From assembly GCF_014197795.1 (NCBI RefSeq), contig NZ_JACIGI010000005.1, positions 24,700 through 88,699 on the forward strand: a stretch of DNA of 64,000 bases, given 5' to 3'. This DNA is from Roseospira goensis. Its GTDB lineage: Bacteria > Pseudomonadota > Alphaproteobacteria > Rhodospirillales > Rhodospirillaceae. The position numbers were made by a program, and so were the translations under genes. Below, piece by piece: positions 35,687 to 45,031 of the stretch (position 1 is the stretch's first letter; each line of letters opens with the position of its first letter). Below the pieces are notes generated by a model. It was given only the letters and a program-made list of their open reading frames with translations. It was not told the origin of the DNA and made no database searches.

Positions 35687-36259
35687 CTACCCGTCCAGGC
35701 CGTAGGGCGCCGGGGCGGCGTTGACCAGGCGGTGGAACAGCGCCCGGGTCTCGGCCCGGGCCGAGTCGCTGAACAGGGGGTCGGTGTTGTCGGCGAACGC
35801 GGCGTCGATCTCGGCCCAGTCCTCGGCGGTCAGGCTGCGCCGGGCCATCGGCAGAACGATGCCGTCTTCCTTCTGGAGGTGCTTGGTCTGGAAGCGCAGG
35901 TAGGTGCGCACCGCCTCCAGGAACGCGGCCTCCGCCCCCGGCTGGCCGGCGCGGTAGGCCTCCAGGGCGCGCCGCAGGTCGATCAGACCCACCGGACAGC
36001 GGCGGTGCTCGTCCTCCAGTTCGTCCAGGATGGCGCCGGCCTGGGGGTCGCGGTCGCGCAGGCGGGCGAACAGGTAGCGGTCCTCTTTCGGATGGTGGAA
36101 CCGGTCCATGAAGGTGTCCAGGTAGTCCACGATCTGGGTCATGACGTCGAAATCGGGCGCCTGGCCGGCCGCCTGGTCGCGCGCCAGCGAGCCCAGAAGG
36201 TGCACGACGCGGTACAGATTGCGATGCTCGTTCCGGATGATCTGAAGGGAATCCATCAT
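35687..36259 (-). CDS. Hemerythrin-domain protein
   Basis: 190 residues from ATG 36259. The four-helix bundle carries the di-iron ligand candidates H12 (NEHRNL), H55/H56 and E59 (FHHPKED), H85 (EDEHRR) and H127/E131 (TKHLQKED). It is likely cytosolic, for oxygen, NO or iron sensing or handling. It is downstream of carbonic anhydrase on the same strand but 158 bp away. Between its end and tas there is a short repeat (GATCTCCGTTCCCGT twice). Confidence 0.85.
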   Translation of the reverse strand: MMDSLQIIRNEHRNLYRVVHLLGSLARDQAAGQAPDFDVMTQIVDYLDTFMDRFHHPKEDRYLFARLRDRDPQAGAILDELEDEHRRCPVGLIDLRRALEAYRAGQPGAEAAFLEAVRTYLRFQTKHLQKEDGIVLPMARRSLTAEDWAEIDAAFADNTDPLFSDSARAETRALFHRLVNAAPAPYGLDG

Positions 36260-36417
36260 GGCCCGTATCCTGGGGCCGGTGGCCCCGGGGGCCGTGCCGG
36301 CGTGTCCTGTCGCCTGGTCGCCGGGCGCGAGCGCGCGCCCGTTTGACGGCGGACAGTCTACCGCAGCGGCGAAACCGTTTCAATTCGGAAGAGTGGACGC
36401 GGGAAAGTGTATCACGA

Positions 36418-37056
36418 TCATCCGGTGTCGGCGCGGGCCAGGCGGAAGGCCGCGTCCAGGTCCTCGCCCCGCGACCGGGTGCAGCCCATGTCCCGCAGGC
36501 GGCCGTCTTCCAGGGCATAGATCCAGCCGTGCACCTGGAGCGGCTGGCCCCGCGCCCAGGCGTCCTGGACGATGGAGGTGGCGGCGACGTTGCGGCTCTG
36601 GGCGATGACGTTGAGTTCGCACAGCCGGTCGAGCCGCGCGGTCTCGTCGAGCCGGTCGAGTTCAGCGCCGTGGGTCAGCATGAGCTGTTTGATCGGTTGC
36701 AGCCAATTGTCGATCAGCCCCAGTTCGATCTGGCGCAGCGCCGCCTTGACACCGCCGCAGCCGTAATGGCCGCACACCATCACGTGGCGCACGCGCAGGA
36801 TCTCCACCGCGTACTGGAGCACCGACAGCAGGTTCAGGTCCGACGGCACCACCAGGTTGGCGACGTTGCGGTGCACGAACAGCTCGCCCGGCGCGAGCCC
36901 GACGATGTCGTTGGCCGGCACCCGGCTGTCGGAGCAGCCGATCCACAGGAACTCTGGCGCCTGCTGGTTGATGAGGCGGTGAAAGAAGTCCGGGTCGCCC
37001 GCGGTCTTTCGGGCCACCCAGGCGGCATTGTTCTCGAACAGGCGATCCACGCCCAT
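36418..37056 (-). CDS. can: Beta-class carbonic anhydrase
   Basis: 212 residues. Zinc ligands C41, H97 and C100 with the catalytic D43-R45 pair are in WIGCSDSRVPAND and CGHYGCGGV. HRNVANLV and NVAATSIVQDAW are family-typical. Length is normal. It interconverts CO2 and bicarbonate in the cytoplasm, supplying carboxylases. It follows the DUF3422 gene by 37 bp on the same strand and so may be cotranscribed. Confidence 0.95.
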   Translation of the reverse strand: MGVDRLFENNAAWVARKTAGDPDFFHRLINQQAPEFLWIGCSDSRVPANDIVGLAPGELFVHRNVANLVVPSDLNLLSVLQYAVEILRVRHVMVCGHYGCGGVKAALRQIELGLIDNWLQPIKQLMLTHGAELDRLDETARLDRLCELNVIAQSRNVAATSIVQDAWARGQPLQVHGWIYALEDGRLRDMGCTRSRGEDLDAAFRLARADTG

Positions 37057-37093
37057 GACTCGGTCCTCCCCCTGACCGTGGTGCGCCCGGACC

Positions 37094-38392
37094 TCAGTCG
37101 GCGCGGCGCTTGACCACCGCCCGCTTGGCCCGCCGCACGCCGTACCACACCAGGCCGGCCACGACGGGCACCGCGAGGCCGGTTGCGAGACCGACGTTCA
37201 GCGGCACCCCGCCGCTCTCCATCGCCTTGAACAGGTATCCGACCAGGCCCACCGCATAGTAGCTGATGGCCACCACCGACAGGCCCTCGACGGTCTCCTG
37301 CAGCTTTACCTGGACGCGCGCGCGTTCGTTCATGCTGTTGAGCAGGTCGCGGTTCTGTTCCTCCAGGCCGACCTCGACGCGCGCCCGCAGCAGGCTGCCG
37401 ATGCGGGCCGCGCGCTGCGCCAGGGACTCCTGACGCTCGTTGGCGGACTCGCAGGTCGCCATCGCCGGCCCCATGCGCCGGTCCATGAAGCCGTCGATGG
37501 TCAACAGACCCTCGGCGCGCGCCGTCCGAAGGTCGCGCAGGCGCTGTTGCACCAGCCGGTAATAGGCTTGCGAGGCGGCGAAGCGGTAGCTGGTCCGGGC
37601 CGCCAGGCTCTCGATTTGCGCCGACAGGTCGGACAGGCGCGCCAGCAACTCGCCGTCGGTGCTCTGGTCGGAGGCATCGGCCATGCGCGTGCTGACGTCG
37701 GCCAGGCTCTCGTCGATGGTGCGCAGGCGGGGCAACACCTCCTGCGCCAAGGGGAACGCCAGCAGGGCCAAGGCACGGTAGGTGTTCAACTCGATCAGGC
37801 GCTGCACCGTGCGGCCGGCGTGGCGCGCGTCGAGACCGCGGTCCTGGATCAGGATGCGCGAGAAGCCGTCGGCGTGGAGGCGGAAGTCGGCCCACACCAT
37901 GGCCTTGCCGCCGGCCACGGTGTTGCCGGTCAGGGCGTTGCCGTTGAAGTAGCGCAGCGAGACCTCGTCGTTCTCCGGCAGGGCGACGTCCTCCGGGAGT
38001 AGCGCCATGTGCAGGGCGGAGAGCACCTCGCCCGGCATTTCCGCCAGCCAGTCCTCCGGCAGCTCGTCCATCACCGTGTCCTCGAACGGCGCGGTGAAGT
38101 GGGTGCGCCGCCAGAACAGGTAGGAACAGAACTCGGTGTGGCGTTCCCACTTGACGGTCAGGCCGCCCAGGTCGGTGACGTGATGCTTGGCGCCGGCCGC
38201 CGGCGCCGTGCCACCCTTGCGCGCGCACAGCAGGCCCAGGTGGGCGCGGTCGCTCTCGGCGCCGTGCTCGCCCGACAGGACGGAAAACTGGGACAGCTTG
38301 AGCGGCGGCCGCATCGGGTCGGAGGGGCGCGCGTGCAACTCGCGCACCAGCTCCTCACGCTGCGGATGCTGACGGAACGGTGGTGCGTTCAT
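37094..38392 (-). CDS. DUF3422 family membrane-anchored protein
   Basis: 432 residues from ATG 38392, overlapping the trpF stop by four bases. FRQHPQREELVRELHARPSDPMRPPLKLS and KWERHTEFCSYLFWR are diagnostic of DUF3422. A long helical middle (about 240-370) is followed by two predicted membrane helices (about 371-390, VVAISYYAVGLVGYLFKAM, and 396-417) and a basic tail. It is widespread in proteobacteria with unknown function. Coupling to trpF is positional only. Confidence 0.85.
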   Translation of the reverse strand: MNAPPFRQHPQREELVRELHARPSDPMRPPLKLSQFSVLSGEHGAESDRAHLGLLCARKGGTAPAAGAKHHVTDLGGLTVKWERHTEFCSYLFWRRTHFTAPFEDTVMDELPEDWLAEMPGEVLSALHMALLPEDVALPENDEVSLRYFNGNALTGNTVAGGKAMVWADFRLHADGFSRILIQDRGLDARHAGRTVQRLIELNTYRALALLAFPLAQEVLPRLRTIDESLADVSTRMADASDQSTDGELLARLSDLSAQIESLAARTSYRFAASQAYYRLVQQRLRDLRTARAEGLLTIDGFMDRRMGPAMATCESANERQESLAQRAARIGSLLRARVEVGLEEQNRDLLNSMNERARVQVKLQETVEGLSVVAISYYAVGLVGYLFKAMESGGVPLNVGLATGLAVPVVAGLVWYGVRRAKRAVVKRRAD

Positions 38393-39072
38393 GCCCGGTC
38401 CCCCTCTGTCCGGTCGGCCTCGGCCGCGCGCACGGCGGCGCAGAAGCGTGCGATCAGGGCCGGGTCCTTCACCCCCTTGGCGCGCTCGACCCCCGACGAC
38501 ACGTCCACCGCCGGCGCCCCGGTGGCGCGCAGGGCGGCCGCCACCGTCTCCGGCGTCAGGCCGCCGGCCAGCATCCACGGCAGCGGCGCCGTCCAGCCGG
38601 CCAGGATCGACCAGTCGAAGGCGCGCGCGTGCCCGCCGGGGCGGTCGGCCCCGGGCGGCGGGCGGGCATCCAGCAGCAGGCGGTCGGCATGGTCGGCATA
38701 GGCCTGCGCCGCCGCCAGATCGGCGCGCGTCGCCACCCCCAGGGCCTTCATGACCGGACGGCCGTATTCCAGCCGGATGGCGTCCACCCGGGCCGGCGAT
38801 TCCTGGCCGTGGAGCTGGATCAGGTCCAGCCGGACACGGGTCAGCACCTGGTCGAGCAGAGCGTCGTCCGGGTCCACGAACAGGCCCACGGTGCCCACAT
38901 CGTCGGGCAGCCCGTCGAACAGGTCGGCCGCCTGTTCCGCCGTCACGGCGCGCGGCGAGGGCGCGAAGAACACGGCCCCCAGCCAGTCGGCGCCGGCCTC
39001 GACCGCCGCGTCGACGGCGTCGGGGTCGGTGAGGCCGCAAATCTTGATCTCGATCGGGGGGCGCCGCGCCAT
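38389..39072 (-). CDS. trpF: Phosphoribosylanthranilate isomerase
   Basis: 227 residues. A TIM barrel with IKICGLTDPDAVDAA, GLFVDPDD, IQLHGQESPARV, LLLDARPP, LAGGLTPETVAAA and VDVSSGVERAKGVKD; the catalytic Cys and Asp are in KICG and LLLDA. It performs the third step from anthranilate in tryptophan synthesis. It lies 13 bp after pyrF. No trpB/trpA follow here. Confidence 0.95.
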   Translation of the reverse strand: MARRPPIEIKICGLTDPDAVDAAVEAGADWLGAVFFAPSPRAVTAEQAADLFDGLPDDVGTVGLFVDPDDALLDQVLTRVRLDLIQLHGQESPARVDAIRLEYGRPVMKALGVATRADLAAAQAYADHADRLLLDARPPPGADRPGGHARAFDWSILAGWTAPLPWMLAGGLTPETVAAALRATGAPAVDVSSGVERAKGVKDPALIARFCAAVRAAEADRTEGDRA

Positions 39073-39085
39073 GGCCGGGCCTCCG

Positions 39086-39817
39086 TCACGTCGCCAGGTC
39101 GGCCACGACGCGCCGCGCCGCCGCCGCCGGGTCGTCGGCCTGGGTGATGGGGCGGCCGACGACCAGGTGGCTGGCGCCGGCGGCGAGCGCCTCGGCCGGG
39201 GTCGTCACCCGCTTCTGGTCGCCCGTCGCGGCCCAGGCCGGCCGCACCCCGGGGGTCACCAGCAGCGCGTCCGGGCCCAGGTCGGCGCGCAGCACCGCGG
39301 CCTCGTGGGGCGAGCACACCACGCCGTCCAGCCCGGCCGCGACGGCCAGGGCGGCCAGCCGGCGCACCTGATCCGCGACCGCGCCGGGGACCCCGGTCGT
39401 CGTCAGGTCGGCGGCGTCGAGGCTGGTCAGCACGGTCACCGCGATCAGTTTCGGCGGCGTCACGCCGAGCCGGTCCGCCGCCTCCGTTGCCGCGTCCCGG
39501 GCCGCGGCCATCATGGCGCGCCCGCCGGCCGCGTGCACGTTGACGATTGCCGGGGCGAGCGGGGCCACCGCCCGCACGGCGCCGGCAACGGTGTTGGGGA
39601 TGTCATGGAACTTCAGGTCGAGGAACAGCGGCGGGCCGCCCTCCGCGCCCGCGACCGCCCGCACCCCCGTGGCGCCATGGGCGGCGAAGAACTCCAGGCC
39701 CAGCTTGACGCCGCCCACCACCGGCGCGAGGGCGCGCGCCCAGGCCCGGGCCTGCTCCAGGTCGGCGGTATCGAGGGCCACGAAGACCGGATTGGGAAAG
39801 ACGGGAGGGGTCGGCAT
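39086..39817 (-). CDS. pyrF: Orotidine 5'-phosphate decarboxylase
   Basis: 243 residues from ATG 39817; an in-frame ATG at 39832 would add MRCAG. Motifs are VFVALDT, VGGVKLGLEFF, FLDLKFHDIPNTVAGA (catalytic Asp-Lys-Asp region), VNVHAAGG, GVVCSPHEA, TPGVRP and VVGRPITQADDP. It makes UMP, the last step of de novo pyrimidine synthesis. It heads the pyrF-trpF-DUF3422 cluster. Confidence 0.95.
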   Translation of the reverse strand: MPTPPVFPNPVFVALDTADLEQARAWARALAPVVGGVKLGLEFFAAHGATGVRAVAGAEGGPPLFLDLKFHDIPNTVAGAVRAVAPLAPAIVNVHAAGGRAMMAAARDAATEAADRLGVTPPKLIAVTVLTSLDAADLTTTGVPGAVADQVRRLAALAVAAGLDGVVCSPHEAAVLRADLGPDALLVTPGVRPAWAATGDQKRVTTPAEALAAGASHLVVGRPITQADDPAAAARRVVADLAT

Positions 39818-39961
39818 GCCGGCGCACCGCAAGAGGGACGGACCTGGGCGACGAGGCGACGAGTCGCGATTGCGCCGGCGTGTTTACACCATGGTCGCCG
39901 CCACCGCCAGGGGTGACCCCATCCCGGGTGGCGGTTTCGCGCCGGCCGCCGCCGGCCGCGC

Positions 39962-40861
39962 TCAGGCGGTGACGCCGCGGTCTCGCTTGCTGACCCGGGC
40001 CGCCGCCAGCGCCAGACAGGCGACCACCCAGGCCACCACCACCGCCAACGCGATCAGGTAGTCGGTGCGGCCGAACAGCGTCACCGGATCGCTGTAGAAC
40101 GGCGCCCGCAGCAGCGTCATGGCATGGGTGACCGGGTTGATGAGCATGATCCCGTGCAGCCATCCCGGCACGCCGGCGGCGGGGAAGAAGGCGCCCGACA
40201 GCACCCACATGGGCATCATGATGACCATCATGATGGCGTGGAAGCCGGCCGTCGACTTCATGCCCCAGGCGAACAGGAAGCCCAGCCCGGTGAACCCCAG
40301 GGAGATCAGGACCAGGGTCGCGGCCAGCAGCGCCGCCGCGCCCGGCCCGACGCCCAGGCCGATGAAGGGGGCGGCCAACAGGAGGATCGCGGTTTGGAAC
40401 AGGGCCACCAGCGAGGCGCCCCCAACCTTGCCCATGACGATGCCGAGGCGCGGCACCGGCGCCACCAGCACGCCTTGCAGGAAGCCCTGATCGCGGTCCT
40501 CGATGATGGTGATGGAGGCGAACACGGACGCGAACAGAATCAGCATCATGAGCACGCCGGGGTAGAAGTACTCCAGGTACGTCATGCCGCCCAGGCCGGG
40601 CGCGTCGAAGCTTGGCGTCAGGCCGGCGCCCAGCAGCAGCCAGAAGATCAGCGGCTGTCCGACCGAGCCGATGACGCGGTGCGGTTGGCGGATGAAGCGG
40701 GTGAACTCGCGCCGGGCCAGGGCGGTGCTGACGGCCCACAGCGACGCCCCCGACGTCCCGTCGGCGTCGGCATCGGCGTTGGTGTCGGCGCGCGACAAGG
40801 GCGCGTCGTCGTCCGCGCCGGGGGACGAAACCTGCGACGGGGCCTGGCCGGCAAGGGTCAT
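39962..40861 (-). CDS. ABC-2 type transporter permease
   Basis: 299 residues. A 40-residue Asp/Ala-rich N-terminus precedes six predicted helices: QPLIFWLLLGAGLTPSF, YFYPGVLMMLILFASVFASI, ALFQTAILLLAAPFIGLGVG, the ISLGFTGLGFLFAWGM and HAIMMVIMMPMWVLSGAFFP segments, and a C-terminal IALAVVVAWVVACLALAAARV. IIEDRDQGFLQGVLVAP and LINPVTHAM are typical of ABC-2 exporters. It overlaps its ATPase gene (ATGA), forming a two-gene exporter. The drug, lipid or polysaccharide substrate is not determinable. Confidence 0.9.
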   Translation of the reverse strand: MTLAGQAPSQVSSPGADDDAPLSRADTNADADADGTSGASLWAVSTALARREFTRFIRQPHRVIGSVGQPLIFWLLLGAGLTPSFDAPGLGGMTYLEYFYPGVLMMLILFASVFASITIIEDRDQGFLQGVLVAPVPRLGIVMGKVGGASLVALFQTAILLLAAPFIGLGVGPGAAALLAATLVLISLGFTGLGFLFAWGMKSTAGFHAIMMVIMMPMWVLSGAFFPAAGVPGWLHGIMLINPVTHAMTLLRAPFYSDPVTLFGRTDYLIALAVVVAWVVACLALAAARVSKRDRGVTA

Positions 40862-41847
40862 GCGGCGCTCTCCTGATGCTCCGATGTCGCCGCCCCGCGG
40901 CCGTCGCCCGCGTCGTCGCGGGCCTCGGCGGTGACATGGATGAAGACGTCTTCCAGCGCGGGTTGCTTGACGGTGATGCCGCGCACCAGGGGACGATAGG
41001 CGGCCAGAACGCGTTCCAGCAGCCCCACGGCGTCCTGGTTGGGCGGATCGTCGACGCGCAGTTCGTCCCCGTTGCGCAGGGCCGTGAGCCCCAGGTCCTC
41101 GCGCAGGCGTGCGGCCAGCGCGTCGGGGGCGGCACTGTCGATCACCAGAACGTCGCCGCTGAGGCGCGCGCGCAGGGCCTGCGGGGTATCGTAGGCCAGC
41201 AGCCGGCCGTTGGCCATGATGGCGACGCTGTCGACGTCCTCGGCCTCGCTGAAGATGTGGCTGGTCATCAGCACCGTCATGCCGCGCTCGCGCCGCAACC
41301 GCGTCAGGGCGGTCAGGAAACTGCGCCGGCTGGCCGGGTCCAGGCCGGTGGTGGGCTCGTCCAGCAGCAGCAGCCGGGGCCGCGTCAGCAGGCACTTGGC
41401 CAGTTCCACCTGGCGCGCCAGGCCGCCCGAGAGCGTATCCACGCGGTCGCCCAGGCGGCCCTCCAGGTCGGTCCAGGCCAGCGCCTCCGCCATCCGGTCC
41501 CGGAAGGCGGCGCCGGCGAGCCCGTACAGGGCCGCGTGGATCGCCAGGTTCTCCTGGACACTCAGATGCTTGTCGACCGCCGGGCTCTGGAACACGACCC
41601 CCATCAGGGCACGCGCCGCCGCCGGATCGGCCAGCAGGTCGCGGCCGCCGATCAAAACGCGCCCGCGGCTCGGCCGCGCCAGGCCGCACAGGATGCGGAA
41701 CAGGGTGCTCTTGCCGCTGCCGTTGGGCCCCGAGAGGATGGCGAACCGACCCTCCGGGACATGCAGCGAGAGGTCCGACACCGCGGTGCGCGGCGGCTGG
41801 CGGCGCCCGCCCGGGTAGACGTGGGTGAGGTCCTCAATCCGGATCAT
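40858..41847 (-). CDS. ABC transporter ATP-binding protein
   Basis: 329 residues: Walker A GPNGSGKST (about 40-48), Q-loop VVFQSPAVDKHLSV, signature LSGGLARQVELAKCL, Walker B LLLLDEPTTGLDP and H-loop TSHIFSEAEDVD. The C-terminal part (about 230-310) has the extra domain of CcmA/NatA-type ATPases, ending ITVKQPALEDVFIHVTAEA. It powers the ABC-2 permease whose start overlaps its stop. Confidence 0.9.
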   Translation of the reverse strand: MIRIEDLTHVYPGGRRQPPRTAVSDLSLHVPEGRFAILSGPNGSGKSTLFRILCGLARPSRGRVLIGGRDLLADPAAARALMGVVFQSPAVDKHLSVQENLAIHAALYGLAGAAFRDRMAEALAWTDLEGRLGDRVDTLSGGLARQVELAKCLLTRPRLLLLDEPTTGLDPASRRSFLTALTRLRRERGMTVLMTSHIFSEAEDVDSVAIMANGRLLAYDTPQALRARLSGDVLVIDSAAPDALAARLREDLGLTALRNGDELRVDDPPNQDAVGLLERVLAAYRPLVRGITVKQPALEDVFIHVTAEARDDAGDGRGAATSEHQESAA

Positions 41848-42021
41848 GATGCCCGCACCCGACCCGCACGCCGGGCACGCTCCTTGTTCATCCGCGCCGG
41901 GGCCCGAAGGGCGCCGGGGCTGCGTCCGGGGGCTGTCCCCGCGGGTCCCCGTTGTACGGCACCGACGCGGCGGAGGTAAACCCTGGGAGAGGTAGGGTGT
42001 TATCGTCAGGGGACCCGGCGG

Positions 42022-44004
42022 TCAGACGCGGGCGTGCCGGTCCACGAAGGCCCGCAGGGCATCGCTTTCCGCCTCGCCGATCTCCAGGCGGATGTGGGTG
42101 GCGATGTCGGTGGCGGTGACGACGGCGCCCGAGAGCGTGCCGACGCCCGGCAGCGCCACCCGGAAGCTGCGGTCGCCGTCGATCCGCAGGACGCGATCGA
42201 GCGTGCCGACGCCGCCGAGCGACAGCGCATGCAGCGTGCAGGACTCGGTCCGGCCGTCGTCGAAGCTCAGGGTCACCCGGGTGTCGACGACGCGCGCTCC
42301 GCTGGTCGCGTCGTCAGCGTCGCTGCCGGACCGGATGATGCGGGCCAGCGACGTCTGCATGCCCTCGATGCGCGTGCGCACCTCGTCGACGGACGCGCGC
42401 ACCGAGCGGGCATGGGTGCCGGTCGTCTCGCTGCTGCTGGAGACCGTGGTGATGTTCTGCGAGGCGTTCTCCGTGCTGGACGCGGCGCGCTGGGCGTTGG
42501 CGCTGATCTCGCCGGTGGCGGCGGTCTGCTCCTCGACGGCGGCGGAGATCGCGGTCGCGATCTCGTTGAGCTGGCCGATGACGCCCGTGATGCCGGCGAT
42601 GGCCTCCACGGCCGCCTCGGTTGCCGCCTGCATGCCGCCGATCTGGTCGGCGATGTTCTCGGTCGCCTTGGCCGTCTGGTTGGCGAGCGTCTTGACCTCG
42701 TTGGCGACCACCGCGAAGCCCTTGCCGGCCTCGCCGGCGCGGGCCGCCTCGATCGTGGCGTTCAGCGCCAGCAGGTTGGTCTGCTTGGCGATATCGCTGA
42801 TGAGGTCGACCACCTCCCCGATCTGCCGGGCCGCCTGGGCCAGGCCGGCGATGCGCTCGTTGGTGGTTTCGGCTTCCTCGACGGCGCGGCGTGCCACGTC
42901 CACGGCGTTGCTGACCTGGGTGCCGATCTCGGCGATGGAGTGCGACAGCTCCTCCGACGCCGCGGCCACGGCGTCCACGTTGTCGGCCGCCTCGCGCGAC
43001 GCGGCGGCCGCCGCGTCCGCCCCGCGCTCGGTGTCCGAGACCGCCTCGGCCATATCCCCGGTGGCCGTCTGCATGGAGTCGGCGCCGTGCAGAACCTCGG
43101 CGATGGCGCTGCGCACCTCCTCGTCCAGGGCATTGGTCAGGGCCAGCATCTCGGCCTTGACGCGACGTGCGTTGCGGGCCTGCTCGCTGGCCTGCGCGGC
43201 CTGGAGCCGCTGGACCTCCTGGGCATTGTCCTTGAAGACCTGGATGGCGCCGGCCATCTCGCCGATCTCGTCGCGACGCGCGGTGTCCGGCACCTCCGTC
43301 TCCAGGTTGCCGCCGGCCAGCGTGGTCATGGTGGTGGTCAGGCCGCGCAGAGGCTGAACGATGCCGCGGATCACGACGAAGCCGGTGCCGACCGCCACCA
43401 GCAGGACCAGGCCGGCCGCGAGCGACAGATCGAGCGCCTGGTCGAGGGCCGCCGCGTCGACGTCGCTGACATAGACACCGGTGCCGATGCCCCAGCGCCA
43501 GGGATCGAATCCCGACGCCCACGAGATCTTCGGCTCCGCCGTCTCGGAGCCGGGGCGCGGGAAGCGGTAGTCCACCGCGCCGCCGCCCGTCTGGGCGGCC
43601 CGGGTCAACGCGACCACGATCGGCTTGCCGTCGACATCCTTTAAGCCCTGGAGGTCGGTGCCCTCCCAGTCGGGACGCACCGGCATCACGACGGCAATGC
43701 CGCTGTAATCGTTGACGAAGACGTATTCGCTGCCGCCCTCGCCGTAGCGCATGGCGCGGATGGCCGTGGCGGCCAGGTCCTGTGCGGTCTCGGTGTCGAG
43801 GCGACCGGCCTCGGCCTCCTGGTGGTAGAAGGCGGCGATACTGCGGGCGGCATCGGTGACCGCGCGCACCTGGGCTGTCCGTTCGGCCAGGATGTCCTGG
43901 CGCGTCATGACGGCGGCGATGGCCACCAAGACCATGAACCCGATAGCCGCGATCAGAGTCGGGAACCAGATCTTGGTGCCGATCCTGATGTTCCTGAGCG
44001 TCAT
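42022..44004 (-). CDS. Methyl-accepting chemotaxis protein with C-terminal PilZ-like domain
   Basis: 660 residues. TM1 (about 12-33), a single Cache sensor (about 36-190, with [25 protein letters not shown] and [22 protein letters not shown]), TM2 (about 194-214), HAMP (about 215-270) and a signalling domain with hairpin tip [41 protein letters not shown]. Residues about 575-655 add a small beta domain ([26 protein letters not shown]) resembling PilZ, the c-di-GMP-binding fold, with an imperfect RxxxR motif. Ligand is unknown; small organic acids are usual for this Cache type. Confidence 0.85.
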   Translation of the reverse strand: MTLRNIRIGTKIWFPTLIAAIGFMVLVAIAAVMTRQDILAERTAQVRAVTDAARSIAAFYHQEAEAGRLDTETAQDLAATAIRAMRYGEGGSEYVFVNDYSGIAVVMPVRPDWEGTDLQGLKDVDGKPIVVALTRAAQTGGGAVDYRFPRPGSETAEPKISWASGFDPWRWGIGTGVYVSDVDAAALDQALDLSLAAGLVLLVAVGTGFVVIRGIVQPLRGLTTTMTTLAGGNLETEVPDTARRDEIGEMAGAIQVFKDNAQEVQRLQAAQASEQARNARRVKAEMLALTNALDEEVRSAIAEVLHGADSMQTATGDMAEAVSDTERGADAAAAASREAADNVDAVAAASEELSHSIAEIGTQVSNAVDVARRAVEEAETTNERIAGLAQAARQIGEVVDLISDIAKQTNLLALNATIEAARAGEAGKGFAVVANEVKTLANQTAKATENIADQIGGMQAATEAAVEAIAGITGVIGQLNEIATAISAAVEEQTAATGEISANAQRAASSTENASQNITTVSSSSETTGTHARSVRASVDEVRTRIEGMQTSLARIIRSGSDADDATSGARVVDTRVTLSFDDGRTESCTLHALSLGGVGTLDRVLRIDGDRSFRVALPGVGTLSGAVVTATDIATHIRLEIGEAESDALRAFVDRHARV

Positions 44005-45031
44005 GAACCTGCCCCCTGTGACCGATGCGCCTGTCCGATATCTGATGGCATTTTAATTGCTTAGACTATAAATAATATGTTAAACGAGGCGTCGATGCTT
44101 AGTATTCGATGTGCCCTATATCTCTTCTCGACTCTTGGCGTAGTTCTTGTGAGCCGTGCTGCTCTTTTAAAGAGATGGCGGTGCCCCCGTTCTGGCGATG
44201 CGGGTTGCTTGTATCGGTCTGAAGGGCCGGCTTATCCCCCTGTGGTCGGCGACCGCACGATGTTGGGGGCGCATGGGGACGATCTGTTCTCGATCATGAA
44301 CTGACCGGAAACAGGGGGGCAGGCTCGACTTATAGAGCGATCTTGTCCGCTCAAACATCCATATGTAGAAAACCTGAACCGCTTCAGGACTCGCCCGGGA
44401 CACGTGATGCGGTCGGCTGGGGGGGGAGGGGGCGGCGCGGCGCCCGGGCGTGACTTGGCAGGAGAACCGGCGTGGACCACTGGTTCGGGACAGCCGATGG
44501 GCACGCAACCCTGCAGAGGCATTCCGTGAGTATAAGAGGAAAAATGGCATCCCCCGTGTCAATAGTCTTGATGGCATTGGCCGATGCGGAGCGCCGCAAA
44601 TGGCGCCTCAAGCCGTGCTAAGACTGGACTCTCTGTGGGTGAGCCTCGTTCGGGGGCGGTCCGCGCTTTTTTTGCCCGGTTTACGGCGATACAGGCACGG
44701 GGGTTCTGGTATTGTTGTTCGTATCGGATCCGATGTCGGGCGCCCGATCGGACCTCGCTTGCGTTTCCCCGGATCGTTCTTAAGATACTTCTCCTCGGAC
44801 AAGCAGGCTCCTCCAAGGGATGGCCACGTGCCGGACAGACTGGACGATACTCAGCCGGATCGGCTGGGGTCCGCGGGAGGCGGCGCGGATGGGCCGACCG
44901 CCGCCATCGTCCCCGCTGCGCCCGGACGGGCCGGCGCCGGGGCAGGGGCGGGGCCCGACGCCCAGCCCGACGGTTCCCCGTCGGAGGCCGGGTCGTTGGG
45001 CCGCGGGCGGCTCGACGGGAAGGACTCGCCG
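44005..45031. other. Low-GC intergenic region between chemoreceptor and kinase
   Basis: About 1 kb, markedly richer in A+T than its surroundings, especially at 44040-44130 and 44520-44800. 44041-44090 (TTTTAATTGCTTAGACTATA and following) is likely promoter DNA for the divergent chemoreceptor. Several weak frames of 60-140 codons exist on both strands, but none has a ribosome-binding site, recognisable motif or host-like codon use. It may be a decayed insertion. In-frame codons upstream of the kinase (from GTG 44828) could extend that protein by 68 low-complexity residues. Confidence 0.5.

Noticed and set aside
44167-44577. 136-codon minus-strand frame in the low-GC region
   Set aside because: No ribosome-binding site, no recognisable motif and composition unlike neighbouring genes.
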